Assembly: GCA_019638025.1 (NCBI GenBank)
Contig: JAHBUO010000005.1
Span: 1-64,000, forward strand
Length of the DNA stretch: 64,000 nt
Origin: Ignavibacteriaceae bacterium
Lineage (GTDB): Bacteria > Bacteroidota > Ignavibacteria > Ignavibacteriales > Ignavibacteriaceae
Reading direction: 5' to 3'
Part shown: piece by piece, positions 9,296 to 18,821 of the stretch
Numbering within the stretch: position 1 is the first letter of the stretch
Layout: each line of letters opens with the position of its first letter
Notes under the pieces: model-generated
Told to the model about the DNA's origin: nothing
Database searches by the model: none
Seen by the model: only the letters and a program-made list of their open reading frames with translations
Program-made: the position numbers and the translations under genes

Positions 9296-11266
9296 TTATT
9301 CCTCTGATGAATCAACTTGTAAAAACTTAAATCCTGAATGAATTGGACAAAGATTAGGCATCTTTTCTGAATTAACCATAACTAATTTTCTCTTCGTACA
9401 TGATTCAACTGCCAATAACCCTGAATCTTCACATAGTTCTACCTCAATTACTGTTGATGGTCTATCAGGTGGAAGTAGAAATTGTCTCGAATTATTTTTC
9501 GAAAGTTGGGACATCATCGAAGCCCAGACCGGAACACAAATTGTTCCACCAAAAGAAAAACCACCTCCAACCTTATTTGCTGGATTATCATAACCTGCCC
9601 AAATTGCAGTTGACAATGAAGTATTAAATCCAACAAACCAAACATCAGTTGCATTTTGAGTTGTACCCGTTTTACCTGCGGCAAATCCTTTATAACTTCT
9701 TCTTATTGAAGATGCAGTACCGTTATCAACCACATTTGCGAAAGCAATTGATGTAAGGTAAGCTGTTGCTGAATCAATCACCGTAGCAGTATCGATTGAA
9801 GATGAATACAATGTGCGTCCGTTTTTATCTTCTATTTTCATAATCGAAAATGGTTTAGAAAGTTTACCACCGGCAGCAAATACAGAGGCAGCGGTTGCCA
9901 TTTCCAACGGAGTTACTTCTGATGTTCCGAGTGCTAAGGATGGATAAGGGTATAGTGCAGAATTTACTCCAAGTTTTTTGGCAAAAGAAATGACTGAATC
10001 TGGTGATGTTAATTCAGTGATTGCATAAGCAGCTGCAAGATTGATTGAACCTTCAATAGCCGAGACCATAGAAATTTCTTCTCCTGAAAATGAGTTGGAC
10101 GAATTCGATGGTCGCCATTCGAATTGAGTACCTGAATCAACTACGATTGGAATATCTTGCAGAGGAGTTTCAAAAGTGAATCCATCTTCTAACATTTTAC
10201 CATATAAAAATAGTTTAAATGCCGAACCGGGTTGTCGATAAATCTGCACTGCACGATTTATTCCCCTTGCTTCAGAATCTTTGTTGCCACCAATCATCGC
10301 CCGAATTTTCCCGGTTCCCGGTTCCACTGAAACGAGTGCAACTTGTGCAGTTTGCATTGATTTATTCATACTATTCCATTGTTTTGCAACAGCTTCCTCA
10401 GCAGCTAACTGAGTTTGCAAATCAAGGGTAGTAGTTATTTTTAACTGATCTTTAGACACAACCACTCCTCTTGATTTAAGCATAGTTATAGCTTCTCTCC
10501 GAACATGTTCAACAAAATGTCGTCCTATAGATAAATGCCGTTTTAGATTCAAGGGTTGTTGTTTTAACTTATCAAATTCACTCTTGGATAGTTTATTTAC
10601 TTCAACTAAGTTGTGTAGAACCTCGTTTCTTCTTGATAGTAATTTTTGCGGGTTTTTCTCAGGGTTATAACCGTTTGGTGACTGAAGAAGTCCAACAAGA
10701 GTTGCACTCTCTGTAATCGTAAGCTTATCAGGTGTAGTACTAAAATACTCTTGAGCTGCTGCCCATATTCCATGTGCCCCTAACCCGAAATAAACTGTAT
10801 TCAGATATAGCAACAGTATCTGATCTTTAGAAAATTTTTCTTCAATCTTTAAAGCTAAATCGATTTCATTAACTTTTCTCTTAACCGTTCTATCGTGCGT
10901 CAGGAAGAGATTTCGTGCAAGTTGCATTGTTATTGTACTGCCACCCTGAGTATTGCCAGTAATTGTTTTCAGCAGAGCTCTTCCCAAACCCGAATAGGAA
11001 ACTCCATTATGGTCATAAAAATTTCGATCTTCGGTTGCAATAAGTGCCCACAATACATACTTTGAAATACTACCTGTACTTCTTACCTCTACTCTGTTTT
11101 TTTCTCCGATGTATCCTAATAGCTTTCCATCTTCAGTTAATACTTGTGTGGCATAATCAAGCAAAATCGGTGGGAGCTCTTGACTATAAATATCTCCACT
11201 AAGGAAAGTTATAATAAATAGAATTGCTATTAACTTTATTCGAGACAAAAAATTTACGTAATTCAT
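9296..11266 (-). CDS. Bifunctional penicillin-binding protein 1A (glycosyltransferase 51 / transpeptidase)
   Basis: Polymerises lipid II into glycan strands and cross-links the peptides on the outer face of the inner membrane. An N-terminal signal-anchor (about 8-27) is followed by the GT51 domain with the catalytic motif ATEDRNFYDHNG and GGSTITMQLARNL, then a class A transpeptidase domain with SxxK (GSAFKLF), SxN (SIN in EGSINLAAA) and KTG (AGKTGTTQNATD). The C-terminal part has ELCEDSGLLAVESCTKRK, a common tail. Length is normal for a compact PBP1A. I chose ATG 11266; an in-frame TTG lies at 11275. It follows the Nudix gene by a short gap and precedes glycerate kinase. Confidence 0.94.
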   Translation of the reverse strand: MNYVNFLSRIKLIAILFIITFLSGDIYSQELPPILLDYATQVLTEDGKLLGYIGEKNRVEVRSTGSISKYVLWALIATEDRNFYDHNGVSYSGLGRALLKTITGNTQGGSTITMQLARNLFLTHDRTVKRKVNEIDLALKIEEKFSKDQILLLYLNTVYFGLGAHGIWAAAQEYFSTTPDKLTITESATLVGLLQSPNGYNPEKNPQKLLSRRNEVLHNLVEVNKLSKSEFDKLKQQPLNLKRHLSIGRHFVEHVRREAITMLKSRGVVVSKDQLKITTTLDLQTQLAAEEAVAKQWNSMNKSMQTAQVALVSVEPGTGKIRAMIGGNKDSEARGINRAVQIYRQPGSAFKLFLYGKMLEDGFTFETPLQDIPIVVDSGTQFEWRPSNSSNSFSGEEISMVSAIEGSINLAAAYAITELTSPDSVISFAKKLGVNSALYPYPSLALGTSEVTPLEMATAASVFAAGGKLSKPFSIMKIEDKNGRTLYSSSIDTATVIDSATAYLTSIAFANVVDNGTASSIRRSYKGFAAGKTGTTQNATDVWFVGFNTSLSTAIWAGYDNPANKVGGGFSFGGTICVPVWASMMSQLSKNNSRQFLLPPDRPSTVIEVELCEDSGLLAVESCTKRKLVMVNSEKMPNLCPIHSGFKFLQVDSSEE

Positions 11267-11299
11267 TTTAACCAATATTAAAGCGACCTTTTCTGTTAC

Positions 11300-11776
11300 T
11301 TATTCATTATTGTCATAAAAAGTGACATCGTAATTTAGCATTTTACCATTGTCATAATTAAACTTAGCACTAAAAAAACGATTTGCATTTACCCATTCCA
11401 TAAAAATCTTATCACCATCCCACAAATTCAAATTAAATAATTCAGAATCTTTAATCCATTCCAAATTACCTTCATTTGAGTCGATTAGTTTTCCACCATA
11501 TTTTGACGCAGAAAAAATAAAAACGTACCAGTCCTCAAATCCATCAAAGGCAGGAAATGTAATGAATCCATGTAGCTTTGGCTCAACTATCTCTAACCCC
11601 GATTCCTCTCTCACTTCCCGAATCACACATTCCTCAGGTGTTTCACCCAATTCAAATTTACCGCCTAATCCATTCCATTTCCCTTCGTGCATATCATTTT
11701 CTTTTTTAATTCGATGAAGCATCAAGGTGGACTTATCAGATAGGTTTTTCACATAACATAAAGTCGCTAATTTCAT
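11300..11776 (-). CDS. Nudix hydrolase (MutT/8-oxo-dGTP diphosphatase-like)
   Basis: Hydrolyses a nucleoside diphosphate linked to another group; the closest likeness is to 8-oxo-dGTP sanitising enzymes. The Nudix box GX5EX7REUXEEXGU is complete (GGKFELGETPEE, then REVREESGLEI, about residues 37-60). The next strand, HGFITFPAF, and the WYVFIF stretch fit the family. 158 residues. AAGGAG lies five bases before the ATG and an exact TATATTTG box lies 22 bases upstream, so this gene opens the operon with PBP1A and glycerate kinase. It diverges from pgi. Confidence 0.9.
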   Translation of the reverse strand: MKLATLCYVKNLSDKSTLMLHRIKKENDMHEGKWNGLGGKFELGETPEECVIREVREESGLEIVEPKLHGFITFPAFDGFEDWYVFIFSASKYGGKLIDSNEGNLEWIKDSELFNLNLWDGDKIFMEWVNANRFFSAKFNYDNGKMLNYDVTFYDNNE

Positions 11777-11798
11777 TATTCTCCTTAAAATTTCGGTT

Positions 11799-11806
11799 CA
11801 AATATA
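11799..11806 (-). promoter_or_regulatory. -7 box TATATTTG for the Nudix-PBP1A operon
   Basis: Exact TAnnTTTG on the minus strand, 22 bases before the Nudix start codon and upstream of its AAGGAG ribosome site. No clear -33 TTTG is seen. Confidence 0.55.
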
Positions 11807-11866
11807 CTCTAATCTAATTTGAGGATAAAAAAGTTTTTTTTATTAAGTTGGCTCCAAGTTTTATAA

Positions 11867-11874
11867 TAATTTTG
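11867..11874 (+). promoter_or_regulatory. -7 box TAATTTTG for pgi
   Basis: Exact TAnnTTTG, 16 bases before the pgi ATG, with a TTGG at 11848-11851 as a possible -33 element. Confidence 0.55.
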
Positions 11875-11890
11875 AAAAAAGGTAATAAAA

Positions 11891-13567
11891 ATGAGAACTG
11901 AATTTTTTAACATTCCCGCAGAAATACTAGATGCAGTCTCAAAAAGATTAGAACAATGGCAGTCGATAAATTTAGTTGAAAGATTATGGACTAAAGATGC
12001 AACATTATGGAAAAAAGATCCAAAAGACCACAAAGAACTAGCCGATAGGTTAGGATGGCTTCAGCTCCCTTTCGAGATAAAAACAGGAATATCAGAATTC
12101 GAAATTTTTGCTAATTCAGTAAAAACCAAATTCAGCCATGTTCTTCTGCTCGGAATGGGAGGAAGTAGTTTATGCCCGGAGGTTCTTTCTAAAACTTTTG
12201 GTTCAAGTGAAGGTTACCCTTTATTATCAATCGTTGATACTACTCATCCTCAAGTTATAAGAGAGATTGAAGATAAATATGATTTAACTAAAACATTATT
12301 CATAATGGCAAGTAAGTCAGGTGGAACTGCTGAAACTCTTTCCTTTTTCTATCGATTTTATGATGCACTTGGTAAAATAATCGATAATCCGGGAGACAAT
12401 TTTATCGCTTTAACCGATCCCGGAACAAGTCTAGAGAAACTTGCTATTGAAAAGAAATTCTTAAAAACTTTCTCAACTCCGACTGAAGTTGGGGGAAGAT
12501 ATTCTGCACTTACTCCTTTCGGTTTAGTTCCTGCAGCTTTAATGGGAATTAATTTAGATGATTTTGCTTATGAATGTTCCGAATTTGCCAATACCATAAA
12601 ATCTACCAATCTTCAAGATAATCTTGGCGTTTATTTGGGAGCTTTGATTGGAGAGTGTTCGTTAAATGGTATTGATAAACTCCCGTTCTTTGTTTCACCA
12701 CAAATATCATCGTATCCACAATGGGTTGAGCAATTAGTAGCAGAAAGTACCGGTAAAGAAGGGAAAGGTATTTTGCCCGTTGAAGGAGAACATTTTTCGG
12801 ATATTTCAAATTACGGGAGAGACCGACTTTTCATTTTTACATTTTTAGATGGTGATAGCAATTTTGAGTTGTCTAATCACTTTGAAAAAGTTAAAAATTC
12901 CGGATTCCCAATACTAAAAACTACATTTCAAAATAAATATCAATTAGCAGCAGAATTATTTAAGTGGGAAGTTGCTACTGCAATCTCAGGAATAGTTCTG
13001 CAAATTAATCCCTTTGATCAACCTGATGTTCAAATCGCTAAAACCCTTGCAAATGAAGGCTTAGCTGAATATCAAAAAAATGGTTCACTCCCAAAATCAG
13101 AACCAAATGCTGTATTTGAAAACATCGAAGTTTACGCCGATTCAACTTCGGATTCATTGAGTGAAACAATAAGTAGTTTTATGTCTAATCTGTTGAATGA
13201 TGAATATGTTGCATTATTAAACTTCGTTCCCTATGGAGACGATATTGAAAAGGCGATTGCTCAGATAAGAAAAAATCTTTTTGAAAAATATAAAGTTACT
13301 ATTACTAATGGATTTGGACCTCGATTCCTTCATTCAACCGGACAGTTACACAAAGGAGGAAGTTCAAAATGTAGATTTATTCAAATTACAAGCGAAATCC
13401 AAAATGATGTTGAAGTCCCTAATAAAGGATATTCATTCGGAACACTAATTACGGCTCAAGCATTAGGTGATCTGAAAGCACTAAAAAATAATCAGCGCAA
13501 GTGTATGAGAATTAATATAAAAGGAAGTTTAGTTGAATCGTTAAAAATAATTGCAAATTCAATTTAA
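11891..13567 (+). CDS. pgi: Glucose-6-phosphate isomerase (Tal-Pgi type, isomerase part only)
   Basis: Interconverts glucose-6-phosphate and fructose-6-phosphate. The 558-residue protein has two SIS-type Rossmann domains: the first with LLLGMGGSSLCPEVLS (about 85-100) and ASKSGGTAETLSF (about 138-150), the second with GPRFLHSTGQLHKGG near residues 476-490. These segments and the N-terminal WTKDATLWKKD stretch resemble the isomerase half of the bifunctional transaldolase-PGI fusions known from several bacteria. Here no transaldolase domain is encoded upstream: an AAGG ribosome site and a -7 box directly precede the ATG. A GH13 gene follows after 18 bases, making a small sugar operon. Confidence 0.9.
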   Translation: MRTEFFNIPAEILDAVSKRLEQWQSINLVERLWTKDATLWKKDPKDHKELADRLGWLQLPFEIKTGISEFEIFANSVKTKFSHVLLLGMGGSSLCPEVLSKTFGSSEGYPLLSIVDTTHPQVIREIEDKYDLTKTLFIMASKSGGTAETLSFFYRFYDALGKIIDNPGDNFIALTDPGTSLEKLAIEKKFLKTFSTPTEVGGRYSALTPFGLVPAALMGINLDDFAYECSEFANTIKSTNLQDNLGVYLGALIGECSLNGIDKLPFFVSPQISSYPQWVEQLVAESTGKEGKGILPVEGEHFSDISNYGRDRLFIFTFLDGDSNFELSNHFEKVKNSGFPILKTTFQNKYQLAAELFKWEVATAISGIVLQINPFDQPDVQIAKTLANEGLAEYQKNGSLPKSEPNAVFENIEVYADSTSDSLSETISSFMSNLLNDEYVALLNFVPYGDDIEKAIAQIRKNLFEKYKVTITNGFGPRFLHSTGQLHKGGSSKCRFIQITSEIQNDVEVPNKGYSFGTLITAQALGDLKALKNNQRKCMRINIKGSLVESLKIIANSI

Positions 13568-13585
13568 CCGAATTAAGGTACTGAA

Positions 13586-15055
13586 ATGCAAAACTTATAT
13601 GAAATCAATATCCGCACTTTTCTTAGAAGATTTGACTCTGGAGATAAAAAGGCAACGGTAAAAGATATTCCTCTAACTTTTTGGAAAGGATTAGCAGAAA
13701 AAGGAATTGATTTAGTCTGGCTGATGGGCGTTTGGGAAACCTGCGATAGTGTTATTTCAAATCATTGTTTTCAGGAAGGTTTGGTTTCGTCTTATGATAG
13801 AGCCTTAAAACAATGGTCAAAGGAAGATGTTATCGGTTCACCGTATGCAATTAATCAGTATAAAATAAATAATAAACTTGGTAGTACTGATGAATTTATT
13901 TTTCTTAGAAAAGTACTCCACTCATTAGGCATCAAACTTATTTTCGATTTTGTCCCCAATCACTTTAGCGTTGATTCTATTTATACTAATTCAAATCCCG
14001 AATATTTTCTGCAAGGGACTATGGAAAATCTTGAGGAAGACAGACATACTTTCTTCATCTCAAAACATAATCCAGAATTAATTTTTGCTCATGGTCGGGA
14101 CCCTTTCTTTCCCGCATGGACAGATACGATTCAACTCAATTATTACAATCCTCAAACTCGAAAGTTTATGTCAGATACGCTACTCGAAATATCTGAATAC
14201 TGCGATGGTGTAAGGTGTGATATGAGTATGTTAATTTTGAATAATATCTTCTTTAATACATGGCGAGGAATAATAGACACAAACATTTTCTGTGAGCCAA
14301 CTTCTGAGTTCTGGGAGGAGGCAATTACATCAGTAAAAAAGAAAAATAATAATTTTGTTCTTATTGCTGAAACATATTGGGACCTCGAATGGAATCTGCA
14401 ACAATTAGGTTTTGATTATACTTATGATAAAAAACTGCTTGATCGATTAAAAGATGGAACAACAAATAGCATCAGAGACCACCTAAAGGCTGATTTATCT
14501 TACCAATTAAAATCTGTTCGATTTATAGAGAATCATGACGAAGATAGAGCAATCCAAACTTTTGGATTAGATAAATCGCTCGCAGCATCAGTAATAATCT
14601 CTACAATTCCGGGATTACACCTTTATTTTGAAGGTCAATTTTGTGGGTATAAAATCAAGTTACCGATTCAACTTGGAAGAGAACCAATAGAGAATGGTAT
14701 TAAAACTGTTAAATTGTTTTACGATTCATTATTGAATATTACAAAGGACGAAATTTTCAAAAAGGGGAAATGGCAACTGGTTGAGGCAATTTCATCGTGG
14801 GAGAACAATTTATCTAACAATAATATTATTGCTTATAACTGGTCTTTTAATAATCAAAATCGATTAGTGGTTGTAAACTATTCTAACGCTGCTTCACAGT
14901 GTAGAATAAAACTCAATGTTGAGGGATATGAAGAAAATTTTCAGATTACAGATTTACTTAACGAAACAACTTACTGGAGAAATACCGAGGAGGTTTTTCA
15001 TTCTGGTTTGTATATTGAACTCCAACCTTTTAAAAGCCATATATTCGCCTATTAA
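13586..15055 (+). CDS. Alpha-amylase family glycoside hydrolase (GH13), cytoplasmic
   Basis: A GH13 (beta/alpha)8-barrel enzyme acting on alpha-glucans or related sugars. Conserved regions are seen in order: region I FDFVPNH (about 126-132), region II with the nucleophile D212 in DGVRCDMSM, region III with the acid/base E262 in LIAETYW, and region IV with D318 in IENHDEDR. A beta-sandwich C-terminal domain ends the 489 residues. There is no signal peptide, so it works inside the cell, probably on stored glycogen or a maltose/trehalose-like sugar; the exact specificity is not readable. AAGG precedes the ATG. It follows pgi by 18 bases, which suggests a shared route into glycolysis. Confidence 0.87.
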   Translation: MQNLYEINIRTFLRRFDSGDKKATVKDIPLTFWKGLAEKGIDLVWLMGVWETCDSVISNHCFQEGLVSSYDRALKQWSKEDVIGSPYAINQYKINNKLGSTDEFIFLRKVLHSLGIKLIFDFVPNHFSVDSIYTNSNPEYFLQGTMENLEEDRHTFFISKHNPELIFAHGRDPFFPAWTDTIQLNYYNPQTRKFMSDTLLEISEYCDGVRCDMSMLILNNIFFNTWRGIIDTNIFCEPTSEFWEEAITSVKKKNNNFVLIAETYWDLEWNLQQLGFDYTYDKKLLDRLKDGTTNSIRDHLKADLSYQLKSVRFIENHDEDRAIQTFGLDKSLAASVIISTIPGLHLYFEGQFCGYKIKLPIQLGREPIENGIKTVKLFYDSLLNITKDEIFKKGKWQLVEAISSWENNLSNNNIIAYNWSFNNQNRLVVVNYSNAASQCRIKLNVEGYEENFQITDLLNETTYWRNTEEVFHSGLYIELQPFKSHIFAY

Positions 15056-15060
15056 ATTTC

Positions 15061-15100
15061 GGTAGCAGCTACTAAGTATTTGAAAAATGTAACTGCTACC
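15061..15100. terminator. Possible terminator hairpin after the GH13 gene
   Basis: GGTAGCAG (15061-15068) pairs with CTGCTACC (15093-15100) across a 24-base loop, followed by an A-rich then T-rich stretch. It lies between converging genes. The long loop makes it weaker than the other terminators here. Confidence 0.5.
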
Positions 15101-15109
15101 CGAAAAAAA

Positions 15110-15394
15110 TTATTTTTCCTTCTTATCTTCCTTAAAATTTTCTAAGAACCTTATGGTAAAAATTAAGAAAAAACCTAAGCTAGATAAGTAGATATCCGAA
15201 ATTTCTACATTATAAGGATAATTTGGGTCTATAAAAGTTCCCATATACTTTACTATCAATACTGTGGTAAAGAATGCTGAAAAACCGAATAGACCCGCCC
15301 TCAAAGGATAAACGAAAAAATTTAAGAAGAAGAAAATAAATTTATTCTGCTCCCTCTGTTTTTCGCCTTGTGCCCCAACAAATGTTTGTTCCAT
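15110..15394 (-). CDS. Small two-pass membrane protein, function unknown
   Basis: A 94-residue protein that I do not recognise. After a polar N-terminus (MEQTFVGAQGEKQREQNK) come hydrophobic stretches at about residues 18-33 and 35-50, and again at about 67-83 (YLSSLGFFLIFTIRFL), with a charged lysine-rich tail. Two or three membrane helices are likely. An exact -7 box (TAATTTTG) lies 25 bases upstream and AGAGG sits in the leader, so it is expressed as its own unit. It lies between the sugar operon and the signalling operon with no functional hint. Confidence 0.65.
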   Translation of the reverse strand: MEQTFVGAQGEKQREQNKFIFFFLNFFVYPLRAGLFGFSAFFTTVLIVKYMGTFIDPNYPYNVEISDIYLSSLGFFLIFTIRFLENFKEDKKEK

Positions 15395-15419
15395 CTTTTG
15401 CCTCTATAATTTGATGGTA

Positions 15420-15427
15420 CAAAATTA
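15420..15427 (-). promoter_or_regulatory. -7 box TAATTTTG for the small membrane protein
   Basis: Exact TAnnTTTG on the minus strand, 25 bases before the start codon. Confidence 0.5.
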
Positions 15428-15480
15428 CTAAAGACAAAATCCTTTGTCTGTGATGTTGCGCACTTTGAAGATATTTTTTT

Positions 15481-17042
15481 TTATGATTTTAATCTAATTG
15501 TGATAAGACTTATATCGTCTTCGTAACGATGATTGGTAAAAATAGAGAACTGGGTTTGCAGAAATTCCATTGGGTCGTTATTGGAAGGCATAACATTTAT
15601 CATTTTGGCAAAATTATCAGAACCGAGTGGTACACCACTTTCATTTCTTGACTCGATAATGCCATCTGTCATGAGAACTAAGAAATCATCTTCATTCATT
15701 TCTATGACAGTATCTTCAAAAAAACCATCTGCAGCAAAACCTAAGAGCATTCCATCAGACTTAATAACTTTAACTTCGTTTTTTTTGAAATCTTTTAGCA
15801 TTAACGGTAAATCACCTGCTCCTGAATATTTAACTACTTTGGACTTCTTATCTAATATTAAAATTGAAAGTGTTGCAAATACTTCCGAAATCTTAGCATC
15901 TTGATAAACGGAATTATTTACATGTTGTAAAATTGTTTTTGGGGAATAATCATTTGAATTTTGCAGTGCAACGCGAATCGCACTTCTTACATAGCCTGCA
16001 TAAGCAATTGCAAAATACCAAGCACCCCATTTTTTCCCCATGACATCGCCAAGAATTACAGCCATTAAGTCATTTCCTAATTCAAAATAGTCGATGAAAT
16101 CGCCACCGGGAATTCCCTTAAATGGAACATGCCAATGCTTAATTTGAAATCCGGCAAATGACGGAAAATTATCCGGGACCACTTTTACACGCAGAACATC
16201 TGCGGCTTTATGTAATTCTGAAACGACTTTCTGTCTCTCTTTACCCAAACTTTTAATAATTGCTGATACTTTGGCAACAACTACACGAGGACCCGCTGTT
16301 TTCAAAACATAATCTGTTATTCCTAAATCATATCCCTCTAAAATGTCTTCCTCACCCCCCTTGGATGTAAGGAAAATAAATGGAATAGATTTTAATTCAT
16401 CATCTTGCAGTAATCTTCTTCTAAATTCGAAGCCATCAACTTGAGGCATCATTATGTCTGAGATTATAATATCGGGTGGGTTTTTCTTTGCTGCAACCAA
16501 ACCTTCTTCTGCAGAGTTAACCGAGGTACAGTCGAACCCGGCTTTTGTTAAATTATAGTGAAATAATTTTGATAACGACAAATCATCATCGACAAGAAGA
16601 ATTTTAGGAATATCCTCTTGAATGGTCTGCTCTATTGTTTTTTTGGCTCCGTATGTTTTGTAAATTTCAGTTCTTCTTAATAAAGCCTGAACTTTTAAGA
16701 GAAGTTCTTGCACATCAAAAGGTTTCGTAATTAAATCATCACCGCCGGATTCGAGTGCTCGTTCTTTATCCTCAAAACTACTTTTTGCAGTTACAAATAT
16801 GAATGGAAGCACACGATGTTTTTCATTTTCTCTAACTTTTTTACAGAAAGTAAATCCATCCATTCCATCCATTCCGACATCACATAGAACCAAGTCAACT
16901 TTTGCTGTTCAAGTGCAAATCCTTCGTTATCAGATGCTTCTAAAGTATAGTAGTCTTTTTTTCGAAGATGAAATCCAATTAGTTTACGGATTGTAAGATC
17001 ATCATCTATTAAAAGAATATTTTGGGGTTCAGCTTGACTCAT
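15481..17042 (-). pseudogene. REC-REC-SpoIIE (RsbU-type) protein phosphatase, interrupted by a one-base frameshift
   Basis: Two frames make one protein: 17042 to about 16900 encodes the start of a receiver domain (MSQAEPQNILLIDDDLTIRK), and about 16903 to 15481 encodes its remainder from VLCDVGMDGMDGF (phospho-acceptor Asp), a second receiver (ILLVDDDLSLSK, IIISDIMMPQVDGF) and a PP2C/SpoIIE phosphatase with GIPGGDFIDYF and ILGDVMGKK. The break is at a run of four T on the plus strand (16900-16903); one more base there restores EQQKVDLVLCDVG exactly. About 520 residues if read through. RsbU-type enzymes dephosphorylate STAS proteins, and a STAS gene lies nine bases upstream. The break may be a true mutation, a sequencing error in a homopolymer, or -1 frameshifting on AAAAG. 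Confidence 0.85.
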
Positions 17043-17051
17043 TATTAAATA

Positions 17052-17399
17052 TTAAATTTTTGCTCCAAAACTTTCGATTGCTTCTTGTTTAGTTTGGTAA
17101 GCTTCAAAAACTCTATACATTCTTGTTAATTCGAACATAGAATGTACAGAAGGTTGAAAACCAACTAAACGCAAATCACCACCCAAAGCTGTAGCTTTTT
17201 TCAAAGAGACAACTAATGCCCCAAGAAAAGTTGAATCAATAAATTCGCAGTCAGATAAATCCACTATCAATTTTCTTGCACCATTTTCGATATCCTCAGA
17301 AAGGATTTTCTTGAATTCTTCAGCTTCTTTAAGTGTGGCACGGCTGAGGTTAACAACTTCGACAACAACATCTCCGAATTGTTCTCGCATAAAGTCCAT
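17052..17399 (-). CDS. STAS-domain anti-sigma-factor antagonist (SpoIIAA/RsbV-like)
   Basis: A 115-residue single STAS domain. In partner switching, the unphosphorylated form binds an anti-sigma kinase or other target, and phosphorylation of a conserved serine releases it. The motif DLSDCEFIDSTFLGALV carries the expected acceptor Ser56 after Asp55. AAGGA lies six bases before the ATG. Its neighbours are a SpoIIE-type phosphatase downstream (the likely activator) and an NtrC regulator and histidine kinase upstream. No RsbW-type anti-sigma kinase is encoded here, so the kinase partner must be elsewhere or the output is not a sigma factor. Confidence 0.9.
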   Translation of the reverse strand: MDFMREQFGDVVVEVVNLSRATLKEAEEFKKILSEDIENGARKLIVDLSDCEFIDSTFLGALVVSLKKATALGGDLRLVGFQPSVHSMFELTRMYRVFEAYQTKQEAIESFGAKI

Positions 17400-17420
17400 A
17401 TATGTATCCTTAATTAATTA

Positions 17421-18803
17421 TTATTCAAATTCTTCCGGATTGATTTTAAATTTTTCCATCAATCGATAAATTGTAGCACGCCCTAAATCAAGTCTTTGAG
17501 CAGCTTCCATTATGTTTCCTTTGGTCACTTTTAATGCATGTCTAATAGCTTCTTCCTTAATTTTTTCAAAAGGAATGATTACTGATTCGTCAAAAAAAGA
17601 ACCGTTAAATTCAATTTTTTTATTTTCGCTACCGGCTCTTATATGCATCGGAAAATCGTCAACATCAATATAATCACCTTCTGAAATAATTACACATCTT
17701 TCTATAGTATTTTCCATTTCTCTAACATTACCGGGCCAATCATATTCATAGACTAATTTCAGTGCTTTCTTCGAAAAACCCTTTAATTCTTTGTGCAATT
17801 TCTTTTTGAATAAATCGATAAAGTATTCTGCCAATACTAAGACATCACCTTTTCTTTGGCGCAGAGGAGGAATGATAATCGGGAAAGAATTTAGTCTATA
17901 ATATAAATCTTCTCTAAATTCTTTTTGTTCAACTGCTTTTTTTAGGTCTCGATTTGTTGCAGAAACTATTCGTACATCGGTTTTAATTAATTCATTTCCA
18001 CCGACTCGCTCGAATTCTTTTTCTTGAATTACTCTTAACAATTTTGCTTGGAGAGTCATTTCTAGTTCACCAACCTCATCAAGAAAAATAGTACCGTCAT
18101 TTGCAATTTCAAACTTGCCAAGTTTCCTTTGATGTGCACCGGTAAAAGCACCTTTTTCATGACCGAACAATTCACTTTCGAGAAGTTCTCTTGGTATGGA
18201 TGCACAATTAACAACTACAAATGGTTTATCTTTTCGATTGCCATTATAATGAATTGCTCGTGCAATTAATTCCTTACCTGTGCCGCTCTCTCCATAAATC
18301 AAAACAGTAATGTCGTTGTTCAAAACTTTTGAAACTAGCTTGAATACATCTTGCATTTTACCATCAGCAGAAACGATGTTACTGAAACTATACTCTTGTT
18401 TAACATTTTCCTTAACATGTTGAAGCTCTTTAACAAGATCATAATTCTTTATGGCATTTTTTACGGCAGGTTCAAGTCTTTGTATTTCAATAGGCTTTGG
18501 AAAATAATCATAAGCACCAAATCTTAATGATTCAAGAGCCACTTCAATTCTACCTTGCGCAGAAAGCATAATAACCGGAAGGTTTTCATCAAACTGCTTA
18601 ACTCGTTTAAGTGTTTCAATACCGTCGAGTCCGGGCAGCATTATATCAAGTAGAATTAAATCCGGTTTAAGATTTAGCTTTTTAAGCATATCCTCGCCGT
18701 TATAAAAAACTTCGATTTTATGGTTCCACTTGTCTCGCACCCAATATGAGAGCAACTTAGAGATTGCAAGTTCATCATCAACAATAAAAACTAACTTATC
18801 CAA
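17421..18803 (-). CDS. Sigma-54-dependent response regulator, NtrC family
   Basis: A 460-residue transcription activator in three parts. First, a receiver domain (1-120) with acidic pair DD at 9-10 and phospho-acceptor D53 in LLDIMLPGLDG. Second, an AAA+ domain (about 140-375) with Walker A GESGTGKE (171-178), the sigma-54 contact loop GAFTGA (218-223) and Walker B TIFLDEVGEL. Third, a Fis-type helix-turn-helix at the C-terminus (GNIMEAAQRLDLGRATIYRL). It opens sigma-54 promoters after phosphorylation, most likely by the kinase encoded 18 bases upstream. The start is TTG, with GAGGA five bases ahead. RpoN itself is encoded at 50217. Confidence 0.95.
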   Translation of the reverse strand: MDKLVFIVDDELAISKLLSYWVRDKWNHKIEVFYNGEDMLKKLNLKPDLILLDIMLPGLDGIETLKRVKQFDENLPVIMLSAQGRIEVALESLRFGAYDYFPKPIEIQRLEPAVKNAIKNYDLVKELQHVKENVKQEYSFSNIVSADGKMQDVFKLVSKVLNNDITVLIYGESGTGKELIARAIHYNGNRKDKPFVVVNCASIPRELLESELFGHEKGAFTGAHQRKLGKFEIANDGTIFLDEVGELEMTLQAKLLRVIQEKEFERVGGNELIKTDVRIVSATNRDLKKAVEQKEFREDLYYRLNSFPIIIPPLRQRKGDVLVLAEYFIDLFKKKLHKELKGFSKKALKLVYEYDWPGNVREMENTIERCVIISEGDYIDVDDFPMHIRAGSENKKIEFNGSFFDESVIIPFEKIKEEAIRHALKVTKGNIMEAAQRLDLGRATIYRLMEKFKINPEEFE

Positions 18804-18821
18804 TTATTCCTCTTTTGATTA

